This document shows positions 51,726 through 62,183 of a DNA stretch of 64,000 nt, one piece after another (position 1 is the first letter of the stretch; each line of letters opens with the position of its first letter). A program made the position numbers and the translations under genes. Where the stretch lies: the NCBI GenBank assembly GCA_024233395.1, contig JACKPR010000003.1, forward strand, positions 62,001 to 126,000. The letters run 5' to 3'. The notes under the pieces are model-generated. The model was not told the origin of the DNA, did no database searches, and saw only the letters and a program-made list of their open reading frames with translations. This DNA is from Chlamydiales bacterium (GTDB lineage: Bacteria > Chlamydiota > Chlamydiia > Chlamydiales > Simkaniaceae).

Positions 51726-52250
51726 ATGCGTAAAGAAAAACAGTTTCTCTTAGACGAGATTAAAGAAAGACTTAGTCAGGCTAATGACTTTGTAATCACA
51801 AGTTACCAGGGGATAGACCCTAATACTGCATCGGATTTCCGAATGTCAATTGTTGATAGTGGAGGTCTTTTCTGCGTTGTAAAGAAGAGAGTTTTCTTAA
51901 AGGCTGCAGAAGAAGCTGGGATCAAAATTGATAAGGAAATGCTTAAGGGGCATATCGGTATTGTTTATTCTGGAGAAGATACCGTTGCAACAACAAAGGC
52001 AGTTTATAAATTTAAAAACGAAAACGACAAACTTCTTGATGTTTTAGGTGGGCAATTTGAAGGGAAGATGTGCTCTCCTAGTGACCTGAAAGAGATTTCA
52101 GCTCTGCCAAGTCAAGAACAGATGCGTGCAGAATTCCTTGGAGTTCTTGAAGCACCACTTTCAGGGCTTGTTTCAGTGATGGAAGGAGCAATGACAGGAG
52201 TCGTTAGTTGTATGGACCAACAGGTTCAGAAAAAAGAATCAGAACAATAA
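51726..52250 (+). CDS. rplJ: 50S ribosomal protein L10
   Basis: It anchors L7/L12 dimers to the ribosome. The 174-residue protein begins with MRKEKQFLLDEIKERLSQAN and FVITSYQGIDPNTASDFR, has the central GHIGIVYSGEDTVATTKAVY, and ends in the helical L12-binding tail after ALPSQEQMRAEFLG. AAAGGAA precedes the ATG. It is slightly longer at the C-terminus than the E. coli protein, which is compatible with extra L12 binding. Confidence 0.96.
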   Translation: MRKEKQFLLDEIKERLSQANDFVITSYQGIDPNTASDFRMSIVDSGGLFCVVKKRVFLKAAEEAGIKIDKEMLKGHIGIVYSGEDTVATTKAVYKFKNENDKLLDVLGGQFEGKMCSPSDLKEISALPSQEQMRAEFLGVLEAPLSGLVSVMEGAMTGVVSCMDQQVQKKESEQ

Positions 52251-52270
52251 ACGCAAAGGGGAACATAACC

Positions 52271-52675
52271 GTGCCAACACAAGAACAAAACATTGAAAAG
52301 CTCGTAGATACGCTAAGTGAACTTTCAGTTTTAGACCTCTCTAAGCTAAAGAAAGCTCTAGAAGAAAAGTGGGATGTAAAAGCAGCTAGCGGAGGACCTA
52401 TGATGATGGCTGCTGCTCCTGCTGCAGGTGCTGGAGAAGCTGCTGCTGAGGAAGCAACAGATTTCCAAATCACTCTAGAAGAATCTCCAGCTGATAAGAA
52501 AATTGCTGTCATTAAAGTTGTTAGAGAAGTGACAGGACTGGGGCTTAAAGAAGCTAAGGAGCTTGTTGAGGGAGCACCTAAAGTTCTTAAAGAAAGCGCT
52601 CCTAAAGCAGAAGCTGAAGATATCAAGAAAAAGCTTACTGATGCAGGTGCAAAGGTTGCACTTAAGGGTGTTTAA
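52271..52675 (+). CDS. rplL: 50S ribosomal protein L7/L12
   Basis: This flexible stalk protein recruits translation factors. The 134-residue protein has an N-terminal dimerisation helix (LVDTLSELSVLDLSKLKKALE), an Ala-rich hinge (APAAGAGEAAAEEA) and the C-terminal factor-binding domain with KIAVIKVVREVTGLGLKEAKELVEGAP. GTG 52271 was chosen because the in-frame upstream codons lie inside rplJ in another phase and lack homology. Confidence 0.97.
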   Translation: MPTQEQNIEKLVDTLSELSVLDLSKLKKALEEKWDVKAASGGPMMMAAAPAAGAGEAAAEEATDFQITLEESPADKKIAVIKVVREVTGLGLKEAKELVEGAPKVLKESAPKAEAEDIKKKLTDAGAKVALKGV

Positions 52676-52706
52676 TAGCTGCCTTAAGCTAAATACTTAA
52701 ATGACC

Positions 52707-52740
52707 AGCAGAAACCTCAGCGGAGAGGTTTCTGCTTTTG
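52707..52740 (+). terminator. attenuator-type hairpin between rplL and rpoB
   Basis: A 12-bp perfect stem AGCAGAAACCTC / GAGGTTTCTGCT with AGCGGA loop is followed by TTTTG. Its place after rplL resembles the partial terminator that sets the ratio of ribosomal protein to polymerase transcripts in other bacteria (inference). Confidence 0.8.
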
Positions 52741-52800
52741 CGCATGTAATATCATGCGAGCAAAAATACGACGTATCATAACTTTCACGGAGGCATTTCC

Positions 52801-55800
52801 ATGCTAAAAAGACCCCCAAATAGGGTGAGTTTTAGAGGCCGAGAAGAAATTATCGATCTTCCAAACTTAATAGAAATTCAGGTTAAATCCTTCCGTCAGT
52901 TTTTCCAAGAAGATAAACTGCCCCATGAGCGTGAGAACATGGGACTAGAGGAAGTCTTTAGAGAGATCTTCCCTATCAAATCTTACGATGAAAAAACCGT
53001 TCTAGAGTACTTATCTTATAGTTTAGGTGTGCCTAAATATTCACCGGATGAATGTATTCGTAGGGGAATTACATATAATGTAACCCTTAAGGTGAAGTTT
53101 AGGTTAACAGATGAAACTGGGATTAAGGAAGAAGAAGTCTATATGGGAACGATCCCAAAGATGACTGAACCTGGTACCTTTGTTATTAATGGTGCTGAGA
53201 GAGTCATTGTTTCTCAACTTCATCGTTCCCCAGGTGTTTCTTTTGAGCAAGAAAAACACTCAAAAGGAAACATCTTATATTCCTTCCGTATCATTCCTTA
53301 TCGTGGAAGTTGGCTCGAAGCCTCTTTTGATATTAACGATTTGATTTACGTTTATGTTGATCGAAAAAAACGTCGGCGTAAGGTGCTTGCAACCTCGTTT
53401 ATTAGAACGCTTGGATATTCTTCTGATGCAGATATTATTGAAGAATTTTTTAATACATACCGAGTGAAGATTAAATCAGATAAGGACTTTCCAAAGTTAG
53501 TAGGAAAAATTCTTGCTGAGGATGTCTTAGATGAGAATACTGGGGTTATTTTTGGGAAAGCTTCTGAAAAGCTAACAACAGCAATGCTTAAACGGATGTT
53601 TGATGCAGGAATCAACGCTGTTCGTATTGCAGAAGATGCTGATGAAACAAGTCCAATTATTAAAATGCTTGCAAAGGATCCCACCGATTCTTATGAATCT
53701 GCGCTGAAAGACTTTTATCGGAAAATTCGACCCGGTGAACCTGCAACACTCTCTAATGCACGTTCAACGATTATGCGACTTTTCTTCGATCCTAAACGTT
53801 ATAACTTAGGACGCGTAGGGCGCTATAAGCTAAATCGAAAGATTGGACGAGAAACAACAGATGAAGATTTAGAAATTGTAACTCTGAAGAAGGAAGATAT
53901 TGTCGATGCTCTTAAATACCTCATTAAGCTCAAGCAAGGCAATGAGGATGTTTATATCGATGATATCGATCATCTAGGAAATCGTCGTGTTCGCTCTGTT
54001 GGTGAATTGATTCAAAACCAATGTCGTATTGGTCTTGCCCGGATGGAGAAGATCATCAAAGAACGTATGAACCTCTTTGATTTCTCCTCAGATACTTTAA
54101 CTCCAGGAAAGCTGGTTTCCGCTAAAGGACTTGCAGGGGTTCTTAAAGACTTCTTTGGTCGATCGCAACTATCACAATTCATGGATCAGACCAACCCTAT
54201 TGCTGAACTGACACATAAACGACGTCTCTCTTCTTTGGGCCCAGGTGGTTTAAATAGAGAGCGTGCTGGATTTGAAGTGCGTGACGTTCACTCAAGTCAC
54301 TATGGAAGGGTTTGTCCTATTGAAACTCCTGAAGGACCAAACATTGGTTTGATCACATCTCTTTCTTCATTTGCAAAGATTAATGAGTTTGGTTTCATTG
54401 AAACTCCTTATCGAATTGTTCGTGATGGGATTGTGACAGAAGAAATCGAATACATGACAGCAGATCAAGAAGAAAAGTGTGTGATTGCGCAGGCTTCGGC
54501 TGTTCTCGATGAACATCATATGTTTGAAGAACCTATTGTTTGGGCTCGCTTCCGCGGAGAGCCTTTGAAAATTGAGTCTGAGAAAGTGACTCACATGGAT
54601 GTTTCTTCTAAACAACTGGTCTCTGTTGTCACAGGACTTATTCCATTCCTAGAGCATGATGATGCTAACCGTGCCCTTATGGGATCGAATATGCAACGTC
54701 AAGCAGTTCCTCTTCTTAAGACTGATGCTCCTCTTGTAGGAACTGGTTTAGAGAAGCGAACAGCACGGGACTCTGGAGCTGTTTTGATTGCAGAGGAAGA
54801 TGGTGTTGTTGAATTTGTGGATGGATATAAGATTATCATTGCTTCGAAAGCAAATCGGATGAATAAGAAGACCTATCTTCTTAAAAAGTTCATGCGTTCA
54901 AATGCTGGAACATCAATTAATCAGACGCCTCTATGTAATGTAGGAGATGAAGTGATTGCTGGAGATGTTCTTGCAGATGGTCCCGCGACCGATAAAGGGG
55001 AAGTTGCCCTTGGAAAGAACGTCTTGGTTGCATTCATGCCTTGGTGTGGATACAACTATGAAGATGCGATCATTATGTCAGAAAAGCTGATCAAAGAAGA
55101 TGCCTACACATCCGTTTACCTTGAAGAATTTGAACTCACAGCCCGTGATACAAAACTTGGTAAGGAAGAAATTACGCGCGATATTCCAAATGTTTCTGAA
55201 GAAGCTCTTGCTGATCTTGGAGAAGATGGAATTATTCGTATTGGGGCAGATGTAAAACCAGGTGATATCCTCGTTGGAAAAATTACCCCTAAATCTGAAA
55301 CTGAGTTATCGCCAGAGGAAAGACTTTTAAGAGCAATCTTTGGTGAAAAAGCTGCTGATGTAAAAGATGCATCCCTTACAGCTCCTCCAGGAACTGAAGG
55401 AGTCGTTATGGATGTCAAAGTCTTTAGTCGCCGCGATCGTCTTTCTAAAACAGATGATGAACTTGTTGAAGAAGCAACACGGATTAAAGATGTACATCGT
55501 GAGTTTAAGGAAAAAGAAACCGATATCATGATGCAGTTCCATGAAAAGCTTGGAGCTCTTCTCCTTGGTGATGAAGCTCCAGAGTCGATCATGCACCGCA
55601 TTACCGGCGATGTTTTGATTAAAAAAGGAGATAAAATTAATCAGGAAATGCTCGAGCTACTTGAGTCAGAAAATCCTGATCACTTGATTCTTCCTCAAAA
55701 TGATACTTACGATGCGCTTAGAAAAATCTTAAGAGAGCATGAAACCGCTGTTGAACAGCTTCATATGGAGCATAAATCGGAAGTGGAACACATGCGTAAA

Positions 55801-56568
55801 GGAGATACTGAACTTGATCCAGGTGTGATTCGCCAGGTAAAAGTTTATGTTGCAACTAAGCGTAAACTTCAAGTGGGTGATAAAATGGCTGGGCGCCATG
55901 GTAACAAGGGTGTTGTTTCTAACATCGTTCCAGAAGCTGATATGCCTTATCTCCCCGATGGACAAACAATTGAAATCATCCTTAACCCTCTTGGGGTTCC
56001 CTCGCGGATGAACATGGGACAGTTGCTTGAGACTCATTTAGGTCTTGTTGCTAGAAAGTCAGGAATCTATGTAAAGAGTCCTGTCTTTGAAGGATTCCCA
56101 GAAGACCGCATTTGGGAGATGATGAAAGAACATGGTTATTCCGAGACAGGAAAAAGCTATCTCTATGATGGACGTACTGGAGAGCGTTTTGATAACCCCG
56201 TTGTAGTGGGTTACATTTACATGCTTAAGCTCTCTCACCTCGTTGCAGATAAAATCCACGCTCGTGCGATTGGACCTTACTCACTCGTCACACAGCAGCC
56301 TCTTGGTGGTAAAGCTCAGATGGGTGGTCAACGATTTGGAGAGATGGAAGTATGGGCATTAGAAGCGTATGGTGCAGCCCACCTCCTTCAAGAAATGCTC
56401 ACTGTAAAGTCAGATGACGTTTCTGGACGTACCCGTATTTACGAATCCATTGTAAAAGGGGACAATACTCTGAGAGCTGGAACGCCTGAGTCATTTAATG
56501 TCCTCGTGAAAGAGATGCAAGGTTTATGTCTTGATGTCCGCGCAGAAAGCGCAGCTGAAGAAATATAA
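52801..56568 (+). CDS. rpoB: RNA polymerase beta subunit
   Basis: The 1255-residue catalytic subunit of RNA polymerase has intact conserved regions: PGVSFEQEKHSKGN, the rifampicin-pocket DFFGRSQLSQFMDQTNPIAE and LTHKRRLSSLGPGGL. It also has the active-site GYNYEDAIIMSE, VGDKMAGRHGNKGVVS and the C-terminal MEVWALEAYGAAHLLQEM. The rif cluster is wild-type-like at the Asp-Gln, His and Ser positions visible. Length and order are as in Chlamydiales, and rpoC follows 27 bases later. Confidence 0.99.
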   Translation: MLKRPPNRVSFRGREEIIDLPNLIEIQVKSFRQFFQEDKLPHERENMGLEEVFREIFPIKSYDEKTVLEYLSYSLGVPKYSPDECIRRGITYNVTLKVKFRLTDETGIKEEEVYMGTIPKMTEPGTFVINGAERVIVSQLHRSPGVSFEQEKHSKGNILYSFRIIPYRGSWLEASFDINDLIYVYVDRKKRRRKVLATSFIRTLGYSSDADIIEEFFNTYRVKIKSDKDFPKLVGKILAEDVLDENTGVIFGKASEKLTTAMLKRMFDAGINAVRIAEDADETSPIIKMLAKDPTDSYESALKDFYRKIRPGEPATLSNARSTIMRLFFDPKRYNLGRVGRYKLNRKIGRETTDEDLEIVTLKKEDIVDALKYLIKLKQGNEDVYIDDIDHLGNRRVRSVGELIQNQCRIGLARMEKIIKERMNLFDFSSDTLTPGKLVSAKGLAGVLKDFFGRSQLSQFMDQTNPIAELTHKRRLSSLGPGGLNRERAGFEVRDVHSSHYGRVCPIETPEGPNIGLITSLSSFAKINEFGFIETPYRIVRDGIVTEEIEYMTADQEEKCVIAQASAVLDEHHMFEEPIVWARFRGEPLKIESEKVTHMDVSSKQLVSVVTGLIPFLEHDDANRALMGSNMQRQAVPLLKTDAPLVGTGLEKRTARDSGAVLIAEEDGVVEFVDGYKIIIASKANRMNKKTYLLKKFMRSNAGTSINQTPLCNVGDEVIAGDVLADGPATDKGEVALGKNVLVAFMPWCGYNYEDAIIMSEKLIKEDAYTSVYLEEFELTARDTKLGKEEITRDIPNVSEEALADLGEDGIIRIGADVKPGDILVGKITPKSETELSPEERLLRAIFGEKAADVKDASLTAPPGTEGVVMDVKVFSRRDRLSKTDDELVEEATRIKDVHREFKEKETDIMMQFHEKLGALLLGDEAPESIMHRITGDVLIKKGDKINQEMLELLESENPDHLILPQNDTYDALRKILREHETAVEQLHMEHKSEVEHMRKGDTELDPGVIRQVKVYVATKRKLQVGDKMAGRHGNKGVVSNIVPEADMPYLPDGQTIEIILNPLGVPSRMNMGQLLETHLGLVARKSGIYVKSPVFEGFPEDRIWEMMKEHGYSETGKSYLYDGRTGERFDNPVVVGYIYMLKLSHLVADKIHARAIGPYSLVTQQPLGGKAQMGGQRFGEMEVWALEAYGAAHLLQEMLTVKSDDVSGRTRIYESIVKGDNTLRAGTPESFNVLVKEMQGLCLDVRAESAAEEI

Positions 56569-56595
56569 TTTAAAGGAGCTCCCTGGAGAAATTTC

Positions 56596-59500
56596 ATGCA
56601 AGAAGATGAATTTCATGATTCTCAATTTGATAAACTAACGATCAAGATCGCCTCTGATGATGTCGTGCGTAACGAATGGTCACGAGGGGAGATCAAAAAA
56701 CCCGAGACGATCAACTACCGGACGTTTAAGCCTGAAAAAGGTGGGCTTTTTTGTGAAAAGATCTTTGGGCCTACACGTGACTGGGAATGTGCATGTGGAA
56801 AGTACAAAAAGATTAAGCACAAGGGAATCATTTGTGATCGTTGTGGTGTAGAGGTAACCCTCTCTAAAGTTAGACGAGAGCGAATGGCTCATATTGAACT
56901 TGCAGTTTCTGTTGTTCATATTTGGTTTTTCAAAACACAACCTTCTCGTATTGGGAATATCCTTGGAATGTCCGTTTCTGATTTAGAACGGGTGATTTAT
57001 TATGAAGAATATGTAGTTACCGATCCCGGTAATACTACTCTTGAAAAAAAGCAGCTTCTTAATGATCACGAATTCCGTGAAGCTCAAGAAAAGTGGGGAC
57101 CTGATGCATTTAAAGCAAACATGGGTGGAGATGCTATTCGTGAGCTTCTTGAAAAAGAGGACCTCATTACTGTCATTGCTGAATTGAAAGAAAAGCTTCG
57201 TAAGACACGTTCCATGCAAGCTCGAATGAAACTTGCAAAACGATTAAAAATTATTGAGAGTTTTGCTTCATCAACGAATAATCCAGACTGGATGGTGATT
57301 TCATGTATTCCTGTGATTCCACCAGATCTTCGTCCTTTAGTTCCGTTAGATGGTGGAAGATTTGCAACATCTGACTTAAACGATCTTTATCGGCGAGTGA
57401 TCAACCGTAATAATCGCCTAAAGTCAATCTTAAAGCTTAAGACTCCTGATGTGATCATTCGTAATGAAAAGCGGATGCTTCAAGAAGCGGTTGATGCCCT
57501 TTTTGATAACGGACGTCATGGGCATCCTGTGATGGGAGCTGGGAATCGTCCATTAAAGGCATTATCTGAAATGCTTAAAGGTAAGCAAGGACGTTTCCGT
57601 CAAAACCTTCTTGGGAAACGGGTTGACTATTCAGGACGATCGGTCATTATTGTTGGTCCTGAACTTAAGTTTAATCAGTGCGGTCTTCCGAAAAAGATGG
57701 CTCTCGAATTGTTTGAACCGTTCATTGTAAAAAGGTTGAAAAGTCGAGGACTCGTTTATACGATTCGCTCTGCTAAAAAAATGATTCAGAGAGGAGATCC
57801 AGAAGTTTGGGATGTCCTTGAAGAGATTATTAAGGGACACCCTGTTCTTTTAAACCGTGCGCCTACTCTTCATAGATTAGGGATTCAAGCTTTCGAGCCT
57901 GTCCTCATTGAAGGTAAAGCGATTCGGATTCACCCTCTGGTTTGTACAGCCTTTAACGCAGACTTTGATGGTGACCAAATGGCGGTTCACGTACCACTTT
58001 CTGTGGAGTCTCAACTAGAAGCAAAACTTCTGATGATGGCGCCTGATAATATTTTCCTTCCATCTTCAGGAAAACCAGCTGCAGTTCCTTCACAAGATAT
58101 GATTCTTGGCCTTTATTACTTAATGCATGATCCGATTTATTTCCCTGAAGATCAAGGAAAACAAACAAAGGTCTTTGGTTCATCTCAAGAGGTTCTTCAT
58201 GCTCTTTATGGCTCAGGAAGCTATAACTGGTTTCAAGATGAGTGTAAAGAAAATGTCCGGTTTGATGACTACGGATTAGGCCTGCATATTCATGAGAAGA
58301 TCAAAGTGCGATTAGATTCTGGAGTGATTGAAACAACTCCTGGGCGCGTTGTTTTCAATACGATTGTTCCTAAAGAACTCGGATTTCAGAACTATGCTCT
58401 TCGAAAGAAAAAAATGTCAGAACTTGTTCTTAATACCTATAAAAAAGTTGGGCTTGAAGCTTGTGTTAGATTCCTAGATTATCTTAAAAATCTTGGGTTC
58501 TCTCATGCAACAAAAGCAGCCCTTTCAATGGGTGTTAAAGACATTGCGATTCCAGCCGATAAGCAAAAGATCATTCAAGAAACTCAGAAGAAGGTTGCTG
58601 TTGTTATCAAACAGTATGAGGATGGTGTCATTACTGAAGGTGAGCGTCATTCGAAGATTATTAGTATTTGGACTGATATTTCAGAGGTTTTAGCAGATCA
58701 ACTCTTCAAAATGATTTCAAAGCCTGAAGGGACTATGCTTAACCCTCTTTATCTAATGATGGATTCTGGGGCGAGAGGTAATAAATCTCAGGTAAAACAA
58801 CTTGGAGCGCTTCGCGGACTTATGGCAAAGCCATCTGGGGAAATTATTGAGTCTCCAATTACTGCGAACTTCCGAGAAGGTCTCAGTGTTCTTGAATTCT
58901 TTATTTCTTCTCACGGTGCACGTAAGGGTCTTGCCGATACGGCGCTTAAAACAGCTGACTCGGGTTACTTAACCCGTCGACTTGTTGACGTTGCTCAAGA
59001 TGTTCTTGCAACAGAGCAGGATTGCGGAACGCTCAATGGAATTGAAGTGGCAGCGATTAAGCAGGGGCAGGAAGAACTTCTACCTCTTAAAGATCGTCTT
59101 TATGGACGGACTGTGTGTGATGATATCTATATGCCAGGGGATCAAACAAAACTTCTCGCTAAAGCTGGAGACACTCTAACAGATGCTCAAGCAGCAGCAA
59201 TTGATGATGCAGGGATTGAGTCTGTTAAAATCCGCTCAACATTGACGTGTGAAGCAAAACGAGGAGTTTGTTCACAATGTTACGGCATTAACCTAGCAAA
59301 TGGTCGAAAAGTTGCCATGGGTGAAGCTGTAGGAATCATTGCTGCACAATCAATTGGTGAACCAGGAACTCAGCTTACGATGCGTACCTTCCACTTAGGA
59401 GGGATTGCATCTGCTCATGCAACGCCAGATCTAATTGCTGAGCATGAAGGAATTTTGGTTTACGATGGCCTTCGTACTGTAAAAAATAGTGAAGGGATGC

Positions 59501-60762
59501 ATTTGGCACTCAATAAAAATGGATTCCTCCATATTGTTCGTGATGAAGGGCGGGCTCTTGATGAGTATAAAAAACTCTTAGGGACTAAGTCGATAGAGCC
59601 TCTCCAAACCTTTACCATTGAGCTAGGAACGCAAATAGCGCTTGAAGATGGTGCAAGGGTTAAGAAAGGAGACAGGATTGGATATTGGGAACAGCATAAC
59701 ATCCCCATTATCTGTGAGAAACCTGGATTTGTAAAATATGAAGACCTTGTTGAAGGGATTTCTACAGCAAGAAATGTGAATAAACAAACAGGTCAGACCG
59801 AACTTGTTGTTCGTCAGCACCGAGGAGAGCTTCATCCTCAAATCGTCATCTATGCTGATAAGAACTTTGAAGAACTTATTGGAACCTATGCGATTCCTTC
59901 TGGAGCGATTATTTCTGTTGGTGAAGGTAATAAAGTGAATGCCGGAGATATCTTAGCTCGACTTCCTCGCGGTGCGATTAAGACAAAGGATATTACTGGA
60001 GGTCTTCCTCGTGTAGCAGAACTTGTAGAAGCACGTCGTCCTAGAGATGCTGCTGAAATTGCAAAACTCGATGGTATTGTTGACTTCAAAGGTGTTCAAA
60101 AGAGTAAGCGGATCGTTGTTGTTAAAGATGAAGATACCGGAATGGAAGAGGAACATCTCATTCCTCTTACAAAACACTTGATTGTTCAACGTGGTGATAC
60201 AGTGATCAAAGGTCAGCAGCTGACAGATGGTCTTGTTGTTCCCCAAGAAATTCTTGATGTGTGCGGTGTCCGTGAACTTCAAAAGTATCTTGTGAACCAG
60301 GTCCAAGAGGTTTATCGCCTTCAAGGGGTAGATATTAATGACAAGCATATTGAAATTATTGTCCGCCAAATGCTCCAAAAAGTACGTGTGACCGATCCGG
60401 GTGATACCACTTTCCTTTACGGAGAAAATGTCGATAAAAAGACCTTCCATGAACAAAACTCAAAGGTTGTTGAGGAAGGTGGAAAACCTGCCCAAGCAGC
60501 CCCTGTTCTTTTAGGGATTACAAAAGCATCATTAGGAACAGAATCTTTCGTTTCTGCTGCTTCATTCCAAGAGACGACACGAGTTCTTGCTGATGCGGCT
60601 TGTGAAGGAAAAACAGACTATCTTCTCGACTTTAAAGCCAACCTCATTATGGGTCATATGATTCCTGGTGGAACTGGCTTCCATGACTATGAAAAACGTG
60701 TGAAGAAGTTTGTCGATACTGAAGAAGAGGATATCCTCGACTTTGCTTTCTCAAGCTATTAG
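56596..60762 (+). CDS. rpoC: RNA polymerase beta' subunit
   Basis: The 1388-residue subunit has the N-terminal zinc ribbon (CACGKYKKIKHKGIICDRCG, about 57-76) and the clamp RMAHIELAVSVVHIWFFK. It also has the active-site NADFDGDQMAVHVPLS with three Asp for Mg2+, the bridge and trigger helix region (GARKGLADTALKTADSGYLT) and the second zinc site CEAKRGVCSQCYG. A GGAGAAATTTC site precedes ATG 56596. No split or intein is seen. Confidence 0.99.
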   Translation: MQEDEFHDSQFDKLTIKIASDDVVRNEWSRGEIKKPETINYRTFKPEKGGLFCEKIFGPTRDWECACGKYKKIKHKGIICDRCGVEVTLSKVRRERMAHIELAVSVVHIWFFKTQPSRIGNILGMSVSDLERVIYYEEYVVTDPGNTTLEKKQLLNDHEFREAQEKWGPDAFKANMGGDAIRELLEKEDLITVIAELKEKLRKTRSMQARMKLAKRLKIIESFASSTNNPDWMVISCIPVIPPDLRPLVPLDGGRFATSDLNDLYRRVINRNNRLKSILKLKTPDVIIRNEKRMLQEAVDALFDNGRHGHPVMGAGNRPLKALSEMLKGKQGRFRQNLLGKRVDYSGRSVIIVGPELKFNQCGLPKKMALELFEPFIVKRLKSRGLVYTIRSAKKMIQRGDPEVWDVLEEIIKGHPVLLNRAPTLHRLGIQAFEPVLIEGKAIRIHPLVCTAFNADFDGDQMAVHVPLSVESQLEAKLLMMAPDNIFLPSSGKPAAVPSQDMILGLYYLMHDPIYFPEDQGKQTKVFGSSQEVLHALYGSGSYNWFQDECKENVRFDDYGLGLHIHEKIKVRLDSGVIETTPGRVVFNTIVPKELGFQNYALRKKKMSELVLNTYKKVGLEACVRFLDYLKNLGFSHATKAALSMGVKDIAIPADKQKIIQETQKKVAVVIKQYEDGVITEGERHSKIISIWTDISEVLADQLFKMISKPEGTMLNPLYLMMDSGARGNKSQVKQLGALRGLMAKPSGEIIESPITANFREGLSVLEFFISSHGARKGLADTALKTADSGYLTRRLVDVAQDVLATEQDCGTLNGIEVAAIKQGQEELLPLKDRLYGRTVCDDIYMPGDQTKLLAKAGDTLTDAQAAAIDDAGIESVKIRSTLTCEAKRGVCSQCYGINLANGRKVAMGEAVGIIAAQSIGEPGTQLTMRTFHLGGIASAHATPDLIAEHEGILVYDGLRTVKNSEGMHLALNKNGFLHIVRDEGRALDEYKKLLGTKSIEPLQTFTIELGTQIALEDGARVKKGDRIGYWEQHNIPIICEKPGFVKYEDLVEGISTARNVNKQTGQTELVVRQHRGELHPQIVIYADKNFEELIGTYAIPSGAIISVGEGNKVNAGDILARLPRGAIKTKDITGGLPRVAELVEARRPRDAAEIAKLDGIVDFKGVQKSKRIVVVKDEDTGMEEEHLIPLTKHLIVQRGDTVIKGQQLTDGLVVPQEILDVCGVRELQKYLVNQVQEVYRLQGVDINDKHIEIIVRQMLQKVRVTDPGDTTFLYGENVDKKTFHEQNSKVVEEGGKPAQAAPVLLGITKASLGTESFVSAASFQETTRVLADAACEGKTDYLLDFKANLIMGHMIPGGTGFHDYEKRVKKFVDTEEEDILDFAFSSY

Positions 60763-60768
60763 TCTATG

Positions 60769-60806
60769 AATAAAGCAGCTCCTACCAAGGAGCTGCTTTA
60801 TTTTTA
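60769..60806 (+). terminator. intrinsic terminator of the rpoBC operon
   Basis: A 14-bp perfect stem AATAAAGCAGCTCC / GGAGCTGCTTTATT with TACCAA loop runs into a T-rich tail, six bases after the rpoC stop. Confidence 0.95.
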
Positions 60807-60834
60807 TCTTTAAAAATTGGTATAAATCATTTTC

Positions 60835-62181
60835 ATGATTTCATTACTTAAAAAATATCATGGGAAAGCTCCACGGTATACCAGTTATCCTACTGCAAAT
60901 CATTTTAACTCAACTGTTAATGAAGAAGTCTATCGCCAGTGGCTTTTGAAGTTTAAAGAAGGCGAAAAGGTCTCGCTTTATATTCATATTCCTTACTGCC
61001 AAAAACTGTGCTGGTTTTGTGGATGCAATACAAAAATTGTCAACCGATACAAGCCCGTTCAAGCTTATATTCAGCGACTAGAGAAAGAAATAGAGACAAT
61101 TGCTGAAATCTTGCCGGAAAAACTCATTGCTCAACACCTTCATTTTGGGGGAGGCTCTCCAAATATTCTTCATCATGAAGACTTTTCTAGACTCATGAGA
61201 ATTTTACATCAAAAATTTACAATCGAAAAAAATGCAGAAATTGCCCTTGAAGTCGATCCTCGAACTGTTTCTGAGGAAGATATCGTTCATTATGCAAAAG
61301 AAGGGGTCACACGCATAAGCTTTGGAATACAGGATACAAATCCTAAAGTGCAGCATGCCATTAACCGCATTCAACCTTATGAAAGGATCAAAGAAGTTGT
61401 AGGTTATTGTCGATCACAGCGAATTAGAAAAATCAATTTCGATTTGATTTATGGACTTCCCTATCAAACACCTGAAAGCATAACCGATACAGTGGATTTG
61501 ATTTCTGAGTTGCACCCCAACCGAATTTCGTTTTTTGGATATGCTCATGTGCCATTAATGAAACGTCATCAACGGCTTCTCGATGAAGAATCTTTACCTG
61601 ATAGTCAATTGCGCTTCGAACTGTGTCAAAGGGGAACGGCTCGACTGCTTCAAAAAGGTTACTCTCAGGTAGGTCTAGACCATTTTGCACTGCCTGATGA
61701 TGAAATAGTTGTGGCTCATGATGAGAAAAAACTTCAACGTAATTTTCAAGGGTATACAACAGATACTGCTTTAACTCTTTTGGCCTTTGGAGCGTCAGCC
61801 ATTAGTCGGACCGCCGATGGGTATGTGCAAAATGCAGGGAATCTTAAAGATTACATGGATGCGATCGATCATCACAGACTTCCTGTTGCTCGAGGAATCC
61901 AAATCACTGAAGAAGATCGAATACGTCGTAGAGTCATAGAAGATTTGATGTGTTATCTAGAGGTTGATCTAAAGCTTATTTTATCTAACTACAAAATACC
62001 TCTTAGCTTTTTTTCTGATGAACTTGAAAGACTTAAAAAAATGGAAGAGGATGGGGTATTAATGATCAAAGATTATACGATTATGATTCCTAAAGAAAAT
62101 CGGACTTTTGTACGGAGTGTATGTGCACTATTCGATTCCTATCTCCCAATGAAAAATGCTTACCACTCCTCTACAATATGA
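60835..62181 (+). CDS. hemN: oxygen-independent coproporphyrinogen III oxidase (HemN-type radical SAM)
   Basis: It makes protoporphyrinogen IX without oxygen in heme synthesis. The 448-residue protein has the radical SAM triad C55-x3-C59-x2-C62 in IPYCQKLCWFCGC, FGGGSPNIL, ALEVDPRTVSEED, RISFGIQDTNPKVQ and NFDLIYGLPYQTPES. The N-terminal APRYTSYPTA trip-wire segment and the C-terminal domain favour true HemN over HemW. It stands between rpoC and tal, which are adjacent in Chlamydia, so it is an insertion relative to that order. Confidence 0.95.
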   Translation: MISLLKKYHGKAPRYTSYPTANHFNSTVNEEVYRQWLLKFKEGEKVSLYIHIPYCQKLCWFCGCNTKIVNRYKPVQAYIQRLEKEIETIAEILPEKLIAQHLHFGGGSPNILHHEDFSRLMRILHQKFTIEKNAEIALEVDPRTVSEEDIVHYAKEGVTRISFGIQDTNPKVQHAINRIQPYERIKEVVGYCRSQRIRKINFDLIYGLPYQTPESITDTVDLISELHPNRISFFGYAHVPLMKRHQRLLDEESLPDSQLRFELCQRGTARLLQKGYSQVGLDHFALPDDEIVVAHDEKKLQRNFQGYTTDTALTLLAFGASAISRTADGYVQNAGNLKDYMDAIDHHRLPVARGIQITEEDRIRRRVIEDLMCYLEVDLKLILSNYKIPLSFFSDELERLKKMEEDGVLMIKDYTIMIPKENRTFVRSVCALFDSYLPMKNAYHSSTI

Positions 62182-62183
62182 AA

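Noticed and set aside
55116..55601. 161-codon frame antisense to rpoB, and similar frames antisense to rpoC, lepB and ileS
   Set aside because: They mirror strongly coding genes on the other strand, and their translations are low-complexity (Ser/Arg rich).
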